DNA from: Mansonella perstans
Taxonomy: Eukaryota; Nematoda; Chromadorea; Rhabditida; Onchocercidae
NCBI GenBank assembly: GCA_037074765.1
Contig: JBAMDO010000026.1
Coordinates: 124,001 to 188,000, forward strand
Length of the DNA stretch: 64,000 nucleotides
Direction of reading: 5' to 3'
Position numbers and translations under genes: made by a program. Shown here in pieces: positions 1 to 14,252 of this stretch; within the stretch, counting starts at the first letter, position 1, and each line of letters starts with the position of its first letter. The notes below the pieces were generated by a model. It was not told the origin of the DNA and ran no database searches. It saw nothing but the letters and a program-made list of their open reading frames with translations.

Positions 1-58
1 TCAACTAATTAGCATTTGAACGTGCATTGGTACATGTGAAATTTTCTTTTTCATACAG

Positions 59-3000
59 AATTAAATGATATGGAAGCAACAAATTCGGAAGTGATATTAG
101 AAGAAGAACCAAAAAGAAAACTATCTCATGACAATGGTACTTCTCATATTTCAATAAATCGATACGGAAGTTATATCAGTTCAGATCGGACCATTAGCAG
201 TCATCATTCAGGTAATCTGAATCGTGCTTTTGTACTTTTTTTTAGTAGGTTGTTACTGAATGAAATGCAGTTGTCTTCTTCTATCTTTGACATTTGATTT
301 GAACTAACTTTTCCATTAAATTCATCGAATTTAACTCAATATAATTGTAGCCTTTTTTACAATAGTCCTTTATATCGGATAAAGTAAAACTTTGACATTA
401 CTTTCGTTTACTGAATTCATGAAATCTCACAAACATGAAGAATGGGATTTTTTGTTGATTGGACGAAATGTTATAATTACTCTTATTTTCATGCAGAAAT
501 TTATTTTTGAAATGGTGCTTTTTTACTCAAAGGCTCAATTCATTCTTCTGATTGGTACAATGCATCCTGAGTATTTACTGTAAACAAAAATAAGTTCTTT
601 TTTTATAAAAGGTTAAAATATTGTAGGAATGAGCAGTAGTAGTAATAATGGTAGTAGTGCTACCAGCGATAATACACAAACAAATGGTGGTGGCGGTAGT
701 GGTGGTAGCAGTGGTGGCAGTACTGGTAATGGTGAATCGAATTTTGCAACTTCAACTTTCGATAGTTTTCTCTCAAGTAATGCAGGCAGTGATGTTTATG
801 AGAGCTTGATGTTAGAAGGTGGTCGACCGCTCATTCTACATTCTCATTTTCATGCTATGAAAGGTTTCATTTTTAATTTTTTTAACTTTGACGGATTATT
901 GGATGAGTTATCCACTCATTTTAATTTATTCAAATTCTTTGCATTTCTTTTAACATTTTATTTTCTACTTAAAACATATTTAGTAATATTTGTTATTTCG
1001 AAATTTTTTTTAAAGTAATATTACAGGATTAATGAGAATATCCCTCTTGATATTAATTGTTTAGAGTTAAATTTTTAAATTAAACTAATTATTTGACAGG
1101 TAGATCACCTTATCTTTTTGTACTCATTTTAATTTATTTCAGTCAAAAATCCGTTATTTATGCGGTTGCCATAAGTAGATAAATTATTTTAAATAATCTT
1201 TCAAAAATTTTTTTTAGGTATCTTTGATTTATGTTAAGAAATATATAGAAACGAATAGATGACATGTATTTTCTGACTGAAATTTGATTTTAAATTTATT
1301 ACTAGTTTTGATTATATTGTAAAAATGTGTAACCTTGATAGTCCGACTGAAAATTAAAAATAATTAAAATAAAAATAACTGGAAATAATTGAAATTAAGC
1401 AAGAAGGTTTGAGAAGTACATAAACTTTCCGGTATATGATTAAGTGGAATGAAAGTTGAGATTTTATTGAATTAGATATCACAAAAGCAGTAAGTTAGAA
1501 AATATGAAATTTATTTTGATTCACTGGAATTCATTGGAATACTATTTATTCCATAGCCAGCAGGTTAAAATTACAAAAAAAAAAAAAAAAAAAAAAAAAA
1601 TACCAAAAATTATTTGTTCTGTAAATCGATGCAATTTTCAGTTGAAGCAGTATCTCAGCCAGTTGTTGATTTGATCAGTTCTACGACACAATCAATTCGT
1701 GATGAAATTACTCTCTGTGAAACACTTTTTACTGTACGAACACACTTTCTAAGGTTCTCATTTTACCTTCGTATCGTATCGTATCTTTAACTGAATACGT
1801 TTTATAATTGTTGTTGTGAATGGTAATTCTAAGGAAGCATTAATAATTGGATTCATTAAATAATTGCAACTATTAGATACTGTAGTGGTTTTCATCGACG
1901 TACTGCAATGAAATTTCAAGCAGTGAATACACTATTATGTTTCACTGTTGCCTTTTATTTCCTGAACCATTTATTTCCATTACTGCAACAAACTTTCATA
2001 GCTTCTTTATCTAATTACTAACTGCAATATCAGAATAATTTAAAGAGTCGCAGGCTGCTAGTTTTTGCTAATATTACATTGATGATCCATTAAAGATATG
2101 AACGGAGATAATTAGTAGTTTTTAATTGCCATTCGTTCGTCCTTTAATATTTTCCAAAGTTCTTCTTTTGTTGATAATCTCGAATAATTTAGTGTAACTA
2201 TAATTTGTAATTTTGTGAAGAATGTAAATTGATAAAAAATCAATACAGTTGAAAAAAGTATCGTTTCTTCCTCTTTTGATTCTTTTCTCACATTTACATT
2301 TCTTGAACAATTTGTATTCTTTATAAATTGCAATTACGGTGGAAAAACATTTATTCCTTTGAATAAAAATGCAAAAATTTTTCAGAAAGTTTGCAATGCA
2401 TATTGTTTATACAACACTGCTACAAACTGTGGAATTTTTCAATTTAATTTGTGGTTTGTTTCTTTCATTTAATTTATAAAATTTATTTTTGGAAATATTT
2501 TCATTTACAGCTAGAATTACTTTTGCATGACATTTTTTGCGAGAGACAGAGAGAGAGCAAGAGCGAGAAAGAATGAAGAATGATTAATTAGCATGTAGGA
2601 GTATTGCAAAATAGTATTATTGTCATCATCATTAGGCAAATTGAGGAAATATTATCGTTAGTTTGATCGAATAGTGTTAAAGTTGTCTATTTATCGACCT
2701 CCTTAATATTTTAATTCATCGGAAAAGATCTTCTCACGCATATTATAGAACAATGAAGTAATACAATGTTATTTACTGATGCAAAAATTCATTTTTGAAA
2801 AATAACACCACTAAGTGGAACAGCACAATGGTGACGACGACGACAATTTCAACTGTCTAAAACCGATCAACGCTTTTTTTGCAACTTTTCTTAAGAGCAT
2901 TTCAATACATAGACAGACATACACATTCCTTTACTATCCAATAAATACATTAACTTTTCTATCAATGTATGTATGTTTCCAAATGCAAGTTAATGTATGT

Positions 3001-3060
3001 CAAAGTTTATTTATGATTATTTTTTGATACTGATGTGTGTATGTGTATGTGTATATGTAT

Positions 3061-3105
<45 letters not shown>

Positions 3106-6100
3106 TGTGTATGTGTGTGTGTGTATGTCAAACTTTTGTTCATTTAATTAATTTTATTGAATTTTTTCTTCTTTCCAGTTTTTAAATTATTTCAATTCAA
3201 TCCAATAATCAGAAATTTCTTATCTGCTTCTTTTTAAAAAAAATTTAATCGTTCCAAGTAAATAAATACCTACAATGTGCACACATAATTATACACTCAT
3301 TGATGCATATAAATACATACATACATACATATATACATATACATACACATACACATACACAACACACAACTATGCCATTCATTTAATCGACATTATTGAA
3401 GCCATCAGCGCCACTCAAGTGAAGTACTTAGAAACCAATGGTAGCTGATTCGGTCCTTCCTTCAAATCTTGTTAAAAGGTGAAGTTCCGATATGTTGGTG
3501 ACAATCTCTCTCTCTCTCTCTCTCTCTTTCGTTTTCTTTGTAAAACTCTGTTGTCCATATGTCTCAGTTCCACTCTTCTCTTCATTCCCTCTTATCAAAT
3601 CTTATATATTCCGCTTCATGAAACAATATTTTAAAAGTAAAAATGGAATTTGAATCCTCACCCTATGATACTGTCTCATTTGAAAAAGGATTCCAAAAAT
3701 GAAATACTTTCTTTTGAATATTTTATTACCTGATTGATTAAAATTTCTTTTTCCGAAAAGGTTTAAGATTGTTGAACTGTGTAAATACAGTTGAAAATTG
3801 AGCAGTAATGTTTGTGAATAACCCATAAAAACATTCTACGCTTCAAAATATTTTTTTCATCATCTCTTTTTTTTTCTTGAAATAACATAAAATATTCATC
3901 TTTTCGAACAATTCTGATGAAATTTTAGTTAAAATTCTATCAGATTAAATTAAACTTTTCCTTCTTAAATTTTTCATCTTCTACACTTAGCATTACCATT
4001 GCTGTGACAGTTGGAAGATTTTCGTTTGTGAATTACTTCTTGAATAATGCTAGGATAAATGGGAGATTTCTTCTCAATCCTTTTTCTCCGAAATCCGGAC
4101 TGAATAACTTTGCTGTTTTTTTAATATTTCTAATTTAATTTGTTTTGAACGTCTTTTTCATTTTCATCTATATTTCTTTCTTTGCTTTATCATATCCTTC
4201 ACTCTTTCATGCTATTCCTACTACAGTAGTTCTTTTTTTAACTTATATTCTTCAATTTCTACCCGCAAACAATTTATCATATGGAGAAAAATGTTGGTAT
4301 TTCAAGAAAAGGAGAACGAATTAGAACATTCCTTCATATTTTTTTTTAATTTTCGAAAATTTAACAATTGGTAATTTCGCCAATCAAAGCTAAACCAAAA
4401 TATTTATTAAGAAGCTTATGTGTATGTGTTTTTTCTTGGAAATAACTTTATAAAATCAGGAAAATTTCTTGGGAATTTCACACATCCTAAGTTTTCTGAA
4501 AGGAATTTTTTTTTCCCACATAGTGATCGGGAAACCTGAAATGAAAGTGAATAAATGAGTAGATTTGCAGAAGAACTGAACGGATTAATTGTTATTATTA
4601 TAGAGAGATGTTTGATTAACGAAGTAAACATCATGATGATATTATATTTGATTTGCAAGTACAGAAAGTTTTAGTTCAATGCAATTGTGGAAGATTGTAA
4701 AGCTATTCTTTGTTAGTGACAAATAATGAATAGGCACAACCATTTTTATTATCCTATATCAAATTAAGTAAATTTCAATTCAGTTTTAACCATTTCTATA
4801 TGTTACCTTTGTAAAATGTTTGATAACAATTTTTTCTTTTTACGCTGATTATATTTGATAAAAATGCAAAACTGTATTGATTATTACATTTGTCAGCTCT
4901 TTCAAATGGTATATGCAGTGGCTTCCTATTAGATATGTATAGTTTACATTTCCTTCCGCAATCAATCTTTTTGAAATGACTGTTGAAAAAATTCTCTCAT
5001 ATTAATTTTGGGCTTTTTGCGCTTTTTTTGTCGTATCGATTACAGAATTCACATTAGCGCTGTGATCGATTGATGAGACTTTGACAGAGCTCAGTTCATA
5101 TGATATGAGTAAATATATAGCTCTATCGTTTCAATTTTCAGACTGATTTCTAGACTATTTGAAATCTTTTAGAAAGGTTATGACCTCGAAATGACTGTAA
5201 AATATTTCCGTGGCGAAAAAATTTAACGTTTGTGAGTTTTGCTGTATTATACTTTCAAGTGAATTCATTCAATCGATTCTTTTTCTGTCAGTGTTACCAT
5301 TTTATTAATATAATTTACAGATTATTCCAAAATGTCATTTCTTTGAATAATTAATTCTTCATATTGAAAATAATTTTCTTCAGAAAAAATTAAAGATGAA
5401 ATTTTCCAACAATTATTTGTTTTTTTTTGCTTAAATTCTAACATTTATTGGTTGATGGTTGGTTGTGTTATGTTTGGATGACAATCGTTTATCATTTCTT
5501 TTACTTTTTTTTTTCATTCATTTCTTAATGTCCGTCAAAACTTTGAGAGAGCGTTCATTCTTTAAATCATCTAACAGTTCTATTTTTAAATTTAATTCTT
5601 TCAGTGGTAAAACAATCATTCTTTAATCCATTCCTATCTTTCTTCAAAATTTTCATTTAATTTATCAGCACTGCAATGATAACATATCATTACAGTTACT
5701 TTTCAATTTCTCCTTACTGTTCTTATGATCGTTTTTTGGAAAAAATGAATCTTACTATCTTAGCTCATAATAAATTAGGAATGTGCAGAGCGATTCATAG
5801 ATGCTTTGAAATTTCAATACCTTGAAATGTAAAAACTGACTAATATGTAATCGATATTGCTAAATTATTAAATTAGTAATTCAAGAGAACTGAATTACTA
5901 AATATGACTAAATTTTAAAAAAACTTGAAATATATGGAAATTTATGATTTTAATCACATGCTTCTAATTCTGAAGATGATTGAAATTGATTACTCAAGCC
6001 TTTCAAGTGTAATATTCCCACTTATTTGTTTGTGGAACATTAAGAAAGAGATAAGCTAGAATTTACATTATTTTTGATTAGAACTAGGTGATAAGAGGAA

Positions 6101-7155
6101 TAAGAGAATGAGTAAAGAAAGAAACACGAAGTGCCAAATTTTTGCGAAATTTTTCATCCGCAAAAAAAGATAGAAGAATTCAAAGAAATAATGGAAAAAG
6201 CCATTAACACTCACATTTGCGCTCTTTTTCCGTTGCACTTTATCGATAATGAAAATTAGTAAACGGCGAAGTAGCGATCATTTTATCTTTTAGAAAACTA
6301 CCAATCAAAAATAAAACAACTATTTATTGGTCATTTTGCGCTCATTCCTTTACTTCTTCCTCGAGACATTTATTATATATGATTGATTTCGTTGTGCTAT
6401 ACATTAGCTAATAAAACTAATTGATTGAATCTAGCTTTATTGTATTTTCATTTATGGTTACAATTCCATTTTATTTTAATCAATGGATAATAGTATTGTA
6501 ACAAAGCTTGACCTCTTTAACTCTGCATTAGATTCAGAAAAGAAGTTCATAGTGTTAATTAGTACTGCGATATGCAGATGAAAAAAGTTCACAGATCCTC
6601 CATATGTTGAAATTCCAAATTCAAAACCATAATTGATTGAATGTCAAATTTAAACCATTTTATTGTAATTTCGTAATTAATTAATGGTCCCAAAGTTCTA
6701 GTTAAAGCTTGACATCATAACAGTTACCTGTTCGAAATACAGAATTCTGAAACAGTATGTTCAATTATATAAAATCCTTTCAGTAGAAATTTTAGTTTTC
6801 AAAATTAATTTTGATTGGATCATTATGAGAAATTACATCTTTTCCGTTGCTTGAAATAGCATTGAAATAGATTTCCATGATTAATTAATTTCTTCTTCTA
6901 TGTACTTAATTAATTACTTCCATTCATCTTACATTTCACGAATTTACAGGAAAGCAAAAAAAGTTGAATCGGAATTTGTTGGGTGCCGCTGCCTCGGCAG
7001 CAGTACAGCAGACATCAGCTGCAAATTGCTTGGGAACTGCAGAATGTGTAACCAAATATCCGGAGACTACAGCTGAAAATGAATCCGATAACGTTAGCAA
7101 CGTGATTGAAAATGAAACTGGAACTACCAGACAATCTGCTACAGATGATGAATGA
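59..7155 (+). CDS. 3' part of an unrecognised Ser/Gly-rich protein gene
   Basis: I do not recognise this protein. Exons joined in one frame are 59-211, 627-863 and about 1642-1733; a likely terminal exon is 6950-7155. The first exon follows a clear acceptor (tcatacag), so the 5' end may lie outside the window, although an in-frame ATG occurs at 70. The piece from exon 2 starts with a low-complexity Ser/Asn/Gly/Thr stretch, then a less biased part (DVYESLMLEGGRPLILHSH). Exon 3 gives VEAVSQPVVDLISSTTQSIR, which looks helical and well conserved. The last exon reads as an Ala-rich then acidic tail ending SATDDE. Phases match at 211/627 (GGA) and 863/1642 (GTT). They do not match between exon 3 and 6950, so at least one exon in the 5.2 kb between them, or another donor, is missing from this model. 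No membrane segment is visible. Confidence 0.5.
3032..3127. repeat. (GT)n microsatellite with TATG interruptions
   Basis: Alternating GT units broken by ATGT and TATG variants. It lies in the long 3' intron of the first gene (1.73-6.95 kb). A shorter pyrimidine (TC)n run follows near 3506-3530. The open frames here, rich in Cys and Val, are read-through of the repeat and not genes. Confidence 0.9.
3305..3361. repeat. (ATAC)n / (CATACA)n simple repeat
   Basis: Tetra- and hexanucleotide units of the ATAC type in tandem, within the same long intron as the (GT)n tract. No coding or regulatory meaning is visible. Confidence 0.8.
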
Positions 7156-8068
7156 TGGTAATGGTAAACTAAAAGTCAATTATTGTTTATAAATTTAAAA
7201 TCATTCATAACGTCCAGTATTAAATTTGCTGTTTAGTGTATTCCGGTTTCGTCTGTAATAGCTTTATAATTGTATGTTTTTCACTTTCATTCGAATCCTG
7301 CAAAGATAATGAATGATTCTTTGTCAGGTCAAAATTCAACGACATACTACGTTGCATTGAGATTGGTGATTCAACTCATAGCACAACTAATTAAGTCCGT
7401 AGATGCATCCGTCCCCATTATATTATTAGGAAACATTAGTGCTTTGCAGTTAGATGCGGTATTTAGAGTTCCTGAACAAAAGGAGAAAAAATAAAAATTC
7501 CACAGTTATGACATATTTTTTTCAGACGTACTTTTGGCGAATCGATTTTGACATGGCATAATTCGTTTAAAAAAAAAAGGAAAAAAAAACAAAAGAAATT
7601 ATGCATCCTGGAAGATGGAATCATCTTTTTCCTGCAGCTTTTGAAAATTTATCCATTTTTCTGTTGTTAGGATGCTACGATCGATCGGCAGTAGATGATG
7701 CTGATATATTAGAAGCGCCTCGTTTAATCATTTCGAGTTCGCTCTTCATTTCCTTCTTTTTTTTCTCATCAGTTTTCTTATTGAAAAGCTTAAAAGCAAC
7801 AATACGGCCAGTAACTTTGAAATTTCTGCAATATTTTTGGACTGATATAAGAATGTATGATTTTAACAGATTCAAAAATACATTTGATTTAAATCTAAAA
7901 CAATTACAACAATAAAAAGAAAAAAGAAAGGTCAAAAAAATACGAAATTGATAATTTTAAGAGATTTAAATATTGGGTTTGAGCACTCAAAATTTTTAGC
8001 AGCAGAAAATATAAAAATGCTTCTTTGCTTTAATTTTTTCTTTTGCGTTTGACTTGAAAAAGTGATTT

Positions 8069-8410
8069 TTGTGCCTCTGCCATCGAGAACAGTCTCTGAT
8101 CTCCAGAGGTCTTCGTATCGGAGACCTTCAGCTCTCCAACTGCTTTTTCATTTTCTGTAAAGAAATTGTGTAAAGAAATTTTTTCTATGAGTTTTCGAAA
8201 GTTTCCAAAAATTTCGAATTCGTCAAATACAAAAAAAAAAAAAAAAAAAAAATTTAGACGTTAAAATGTTACCAAGTGAGTTGTCAAAGTTTAAAAGAGA
8301 ATCTCTTTGGAATCGTTGAATAAACAATGAATTTTAACGATCTGTGAAAATTAATTCTGAATGATGGCAGTTGAATAGTAACCACACGGATATTCGCGGT
8401 GGCAGAGACA
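8069..8410. repeat. short inverted repeat pair enclosing a GC-richer hairpin
   Basis: The 15-mer at 8069-8083 (GTGCCTCTGCCATCG) recurs in inverted form at 8396-8410 with two mismatches. Inside, near 8115-8137, AGGTCT and AGACCT form a six-pair stem around a nine-base loop. This patch is GC-richer than its surroundings. It may be a structured RNA or an old element end; the sequence alone does not decide. Confidence 0.4.
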
Positions 8411-11270
8411 CTTTTGCACAGCTCAAAATTTCTTTTGTAAAACGATTCATTTTGTTTTTTATTTCCTCCACACTTTCAAATTATTAATTTCTTCTTGCAT
8501 TATTTGCTACAAAATTTGCGACATTTTGTGTTATAATTCTTGAAAAATATTTTTTCCTTCGCAAATTCTTTTTCAGTTTTGACATTATTCACACTGAAAT
8601 TAAAAATTGATATAATTTGTCTAATCAAACAAACCATTTGTAATGTTCTTTCAAATCAAACGGACTAAAAAAATTTTGACTTGGATTTAATTGAAATTTA
8701 CGATTAATGGAATAAAATTTATGAATAAGATTTTCGCAAATTGTCGAATTTCTTATTAATTTAAAAAACAAGGAAAATGCAATTGTCGCAGTTTTTTTGC
8801 GGGCATGAAGGATAAATTATATTTATGAACATTCGTGATCGACTTTGTTTATGTCCATGTATTTCGTTAATTTGTATAAATTGAATGGTAGAAAAAACGA
8901 TGCAGTGTTTTGCTCATAAGATTCTGTAATTTTTCATTTAAATCTTTAATTTTCTTTTTCTCTTGTAAAACTGAAATAATCACTATTAATTATCAACCAG
9001 TTTTCCTCTTTTTCCCTCTCTTCTCTATGTCATTCGCTCTTGATTCTATATGATAATTGTTTAATGTCTTTCATTCATTCATTTATTTAAATTTTTAAAG
9101 TTGTTTTGTTGTTATTTAAATTTGATTGTTTGGATGAAATGATATCGCAAATGTTTCGCATTGTCAATTTGTCTTTTTTTATTTGTTTTGTAAAATGGCT
9201 TAGATAGATATTTCATTAGAAATATATGGAAAATTTCATTATTTTTTGAATTTACTACGAAATGTACCACTGTTTTACGCATGCTGCTTTTGGGAAGGTT
9301 GAACTTAAGACGAATAATTTCGTCGAATTGATAATTTATCATTTGAATTTCGCTAAATTTAGTAACAACTAATATGGAAGGAAAATTTTCAAGTTTCTGA
9401 GTGCTCATAATTTGGATATTTCTTAATTTCGAATTTTTAACTAAAAATTAAAAACTAGCAAGACATTTCAAAATTTAAAAAAAAAAGCTTAAGTTTGACT
9501 AAAGTTCACAATTGGAACAATTCAAATTTTGTTCATAATGAAAATGCTTGCTTTTTAATAAGACAATGAGCGGGCGGAATATTTTTACCACAGATGTCAA
9601 AATATATTTCTTCTGTTTAAATTCTTCAGCATACTACAAATATCCTCCTGTCAAGCTATCCCTAATAGAGGAAAAGCAAGGAAAGTAGGTCTGAAAGAAT
9701 AGTGAATGAAAGAAAGCCTTTGACCACAGCGATAGGCCTTATTTTTTTTCGCAATAATAGCTTTTTTGTTGGATTCAGTTGAATTCAAGTGTTACCTTTT
9801 CACATTATAATAAACAACCTCGCTTTTTCTCTGCCTCTCTTTGTTTTTCATTTTTCTATTTTAAATCTCATTCATTCAAATGATTCTCATTTGTATTGAC
9901 TGTTAATCCTAATTGGATGTATGATATATAATTATGATCATTTTATATTAATTACTAGGCAAAAAATACTTAACTTAAGCAGTTAAGCATTTTTTTTCGA
10001 AAAAAAGTTAACAATATTATGATCAATTTTACTCCCTCTCTCTCTCTCTCTTTCTCTGTCTTCTGTTCCTTTCCTCTTTTTATTATTTTATTTCATATAA
10101 CTAAAATGATCTTTTTTAACAGATTTTCTTTCTTAATCACAAAATGCAATGAAATTTCAAATTTTGTTGTCCCTTTTTCTAAAAGCAAATGCTTTTAGAA
10201 AGAAATATTTTTAAGTTTAATAATATTCATTTTTAGTATTATTGAATAATGGTAGGAAATATTCTTTTACATTCTCAATTTTTTTCATTTCTACTGCTGC
10301 AACATGTAGTACAGTACAGTATCTGATCGTAGCCATTAACTTTCTCCATTTAATCCCAATTGTCCTTGGTGATCAATTTCTTCATTATTGGTTATACCTT
10401 GTTATCAACACATACTAATGTTACATTTATCAAATTAGTTAATATGCACCAAATGAGATATCGCATCGTTTTTCAAAGTCTTTTGGATATTTGCGGTATA
10501 AGTAAATCACAAATAAGCTTAATTCATTTCTTAACATTTACTTAGCATCTAAAGTGGTTGAAATTATGTACAGATATAGCCAAATTATTAAAGCATAAAT
10601 GAATGACAGTTATGAAATGGAAAATTCAGAATGCGAAAGTCTATAAGAGTTTAATTATTGAGTGTTACTTTGAGATAATGAAATATTCGGTGATAATACT
10701 TCGTAAATTTTGTAAGGAATAAAAAATACGGTTTTCTAAATTTTGAATTTTTCGTTGATTTCTATGAATATATAAATGTCTATTGAATGATTTGAATTTC
10801 CAAATCAAATTTTTTCATAAGAAATATCTATTAGTTTGATTGAATTGAGGTTTGATTTTGTTTTCAACAAGTTTTTATTGTGTTGTTGCTTGAAATAATT
10901 GGAAGTGTTCTTCGTTATTTTCCTTTATATATGCCTGTAATATGCTCATTAAATTTCAATCAATTAAGAAAAGAGAGAGAGAGCGGACAGTTTGGAGTTA
11001 GAGATACAGAAAGATTGAAATTCATTTATGTATTCACGAAATTGTTCTTTGCAATCATTTCTTGACCCTTGATAATGTTGTAATCTCATAGCTAATAAAT
11101 TTGACAATAGTCAACTTACTGTTAAGCTTCAGATACTTCTAAAATTTTTATTAAACTGGAAACTTTAAAAAAAATGTGGTAAACAATTCATCTTGTGATT
11201 TTCTTTGCTGATAATGTTTTTTTCCGGAAACTGAAAACTATATCCTTGGTTATTTTTGTGTCTTTATCTG

Positions 11271-11291
11271 TGTATGCATGTATGTGTGTGA

Positions 11292-11366
<75 letters not shown>

Positions 11367-11396
11367 TGTGTGTATGTATGTGTGTGTATGTATGTA
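11271..11396. repeat. (GT)n microsatellite
   Basis: A long GT tract with a nearly pure core at about 11297-11359 and TATG variants on both sides. The Cys/Val open frames overlapping it are repeat translation, not genes. Confidence 0.95.
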
Positions 11397-12302
11397 CTTA
11401 TCAGTTGTGATAACGATGTGTTATTCGAATTATGATTTTAAAACCACAATTACTGTCTGTGAAATTTCAGATTGTCTTTCGTAAAATTTTTTTTAATTCT
11501 GAGAATTTGTCATTGTACTACTGCAAGAATGGATAATGTGCCTTATTCGCTGATATGTCTAACTTTTATTAAACTTTGTTGCCTCTGTCTCATTTTCATT
11601 TCGTTGCAGACAAATTTAGATTTTATTCTCTGAGAAGCTTCAGGATTTTTGTCATTCTCATTTCCTTTAGCTAAAATCTGTGTTTTCCCAAGAGACTTGC
11701 AAAATTTGAAGTTCAGTTATTTATTATTTCTGTTTGACAGAAGAGGGATATTCGGGAATAGAAGCCTGTTAAAAATTTGTTTCATTTTATAGAGAAGTAT
11801 CGATTGATAATCGGTTCTCATTTTACAATATCCAATGATAAAATTGGTGATCTTCATTCTAAAACGAGGATATGAGGAATGTATTAAAATTTAAATGTTT
11901 AATTTCTCTCAATGTTGTTAAAATAATTTAGTTAACTCTTCGCCTCTCTCTTTTTTGCAACTATATTGTTAGATGCCTAAACATGCTTCAGTGTGCCATT
12001 TGTAGAATGATGCGGACAACTGCGCTGAATGATTTTTGTTATAACTTTGTGTGAACATCTCAACAACACTGATTCCATTCTTCTTCTTTGTATCATTTAT
12101 GCAAAATTAATCTTTTTTTGCGCTCTTGAATAAATGTCATTTTTAATTATTTTTTTTCACTAAGCCAATAAAAGTTTGCTTTAAACAAGTTTTGTCAGAA
12201 AAACACATAATGAAAGATATGAATTATGAATTGTTAATTGCTAAAATATGAAAGTACAAAACTTAAGAATGATAGAATCACGTTAGAAGTAACCAAAGCA
12301 TT

Positions 12303-12475
12303 TTTAATTAATAATAATAATAACAATAACAATAATAATAACAAGAGCAACAATAATAATCAATAAAACAGTATTAATACAACAATGAAATTTCACATTT
12401 TTAAAAATCATTTGTTGAAATCAATTTCAATTTGCATTATTATTGTTATTGTTATTATTTGTTATTATTAACATT
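12303..12475. repeat. AAT/AAC tract and inverted copy
   Basis: An AAT/AAC trinucleotide tract (about 12308-12360) is followed about 75 bp later by its reverse complement (ATT/GTT, about 12436-12472), so the single strand could fold into a stem of about 35 bp. Part of the loop, around CATTTGTTGAAATCAATTTC, recurs as a direct near-copy near 12580. Confidence 0.6.
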
Positions 12476-14252
12476 GCTTCTTTAACTCGAATAGAAATGC
12501 AGCATCGAAAGTGAAAGATATTATGGAATGGTTAGTTTGGGTTATTACTTATTTTCAAGTGAAGTTAATATTTGATGTCAACCATTTGTTGAAAATTAAT
12601 TTCAATTTGTTACTTTGAGTCGTGGTTGAAATCACTATTTACTATCAACAACATCTGATATATGAGGAATTTAGGAATTATTTCGCATGAAATCTCGACC
12701 TATTTCGTTCCATCGTAATACATGTCGGTAACTTAGTATGCCTCCGCGAATCCAGTATTTCATTTGTCGTCCTACAAAAATGAAGAATGAATAATTTTAG
12801 TGTTAGTGACTGCAAGAAATTTTTATTGCGACGCTTCTATTCATTAATATTTTTTGTAATTTAAAAAAGGAAAAAATGAAAATCCCGGTAAAATCACATC
12901 GGTAACGCCACATTTGTTTTGGCGATATGCGCTCCTATGAATGTATGTTTGTGTTAGGGACTGTTTGTAAGATAATTCATCAATTCATATAATAGATTAA
13001 GGAGTAAACTGTTTTTGATGAATTTAATAAAATATTTGCCATGTCCTGATTGTTGCTATCAACTTCATTTTGGATTTTATGCAAGTATTCGCCAATTTAA
13101 AATAAAAAAATCATATATATCGTTTCAAATAAGACACTTAAAGTACAATTTCAGTTAGGGAATAAATTATGAGAAATTAAATTAGCGGTCTTTGTAGCTA
13201 AAAAAAAGCATTAGCTTTTATTGCAAAGATAAATTACCAATGAGTTAGTCATCTGGTCAGTTTCCCTAAGTTTCAAATAAATGACATTCCATTCCATGAA
13301 ATTTCAACAAATTCATGCAAAAACTGAACTGTAATAAATTATTGTAAATAATGTGTCGTTCGTTCATGTCCTTCGCAAATCTCATTTCTTTTATCTATTA
13401 TATTTGTGTTGAGCTGAAAATGTTGGAAGCTCATGCTACGCATAGTATAATTCCGAATTTGGCTGCCTGATTTCAAAAGCTTTATGCTTGAGAAGTAACT
13501 GAAATTAGCAATAACATGAAAGAAAATAAGCTTGATAAATTCATAAGTTTATTCTGATTACGAAACCCCAAAGATCTTTTCGATATTGTAAACTTTATTT
13601 GAAATTTGACTGGTTCTGAAAAAATTCATGCTCAGTTCTGTCTAATTCATCTAATAATTTAAAAGGATGATAGTCTTCGTAATTCTACCTTATTAAATAT
13701 CACTTAATTTTTTTATTGACTAGATAATTTTGTAGAAACGTGCATAATTTTTATGAAACTTCTGCTTGTATTCTAAATACAAATATGATTAAAAACTAGA
13801 CAGAAGTAATTTCATGAATCAATTCAATAACATTTACTTCCTCTAAATTTACCGGTGTTTTTAGACATTCACCTCCATATATTGCTGACAGGTAATTGAT
13901 TTTCTTTAAACAAAAGGCATTTTATTTCTAGTGGTGATCGTGTGCTGAATTTGCAAATACTCCACCAATATTTCTTCATTCGTGACACGGAAGTGCTGCT
14001 GTAGAATGAGTTGTAAATTGATAATTACTGCTTAAAAAAAGATAATCACATTATCTAGGATATTGTCAAGCTACTCAGTTGCCTTCTCAGAATATCGATT
14101 TCAGCGATATTCGAAAGTTTCACAAAACTGAGATACGATAAAATTTCAGATATAGCAGAATATGATTTGACAAACTGCATAATCACCAGATGGTCTGCAA
14201 TCTCCAATTTTTTCAACTTAGCGATTTTTTCAATTCACAGATACCAGAATTA

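Larger units (their letters stand above)
7156..14252. other. gene-poor interval with simple repeats
   Basis: About 7 kb without a gene I can support. The first part (to about 7.5 kb) is probably the 3' UTR of the upstream plus-strand gene, with AATAAA-like strings. Open frames are short and typical of AT-rich noise; the best is a 98-codon minus-strand ORF at 9112-9408 that starts with ATG and is rich in Lys, Ile, Phe and Asn, and I do not call it. The interval also holds an inverted repeat pair around 8.07-8.41 kb, a (GT)n tract at 11.3 kb and an AAT/AAC inverted repeat at 12.3-12.5 kb. Confidence 0.6.

Noticed and set aside
7601..7935. Overlapping plus and minus ORFs near 7.6-7.9 kb
   Set aside because: Both strands are open over the same bases, no splice context, likely 3' UTR or intergenic.
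9112..9408. 98-codon minus-strand ORF with ATG
   Set aside because: Composition is that of AT-rich noise, with no acceptor at the start and no recognisable motif; kept only as a remote possibility.
11195..11484. Cys/Val-repeat ORFs at 11.3 kb (and at 3.0 kb, and His/Thr at 48.0 kb)
   Set aside because: They are translations of (GT)n and (CA)n microsatellites.
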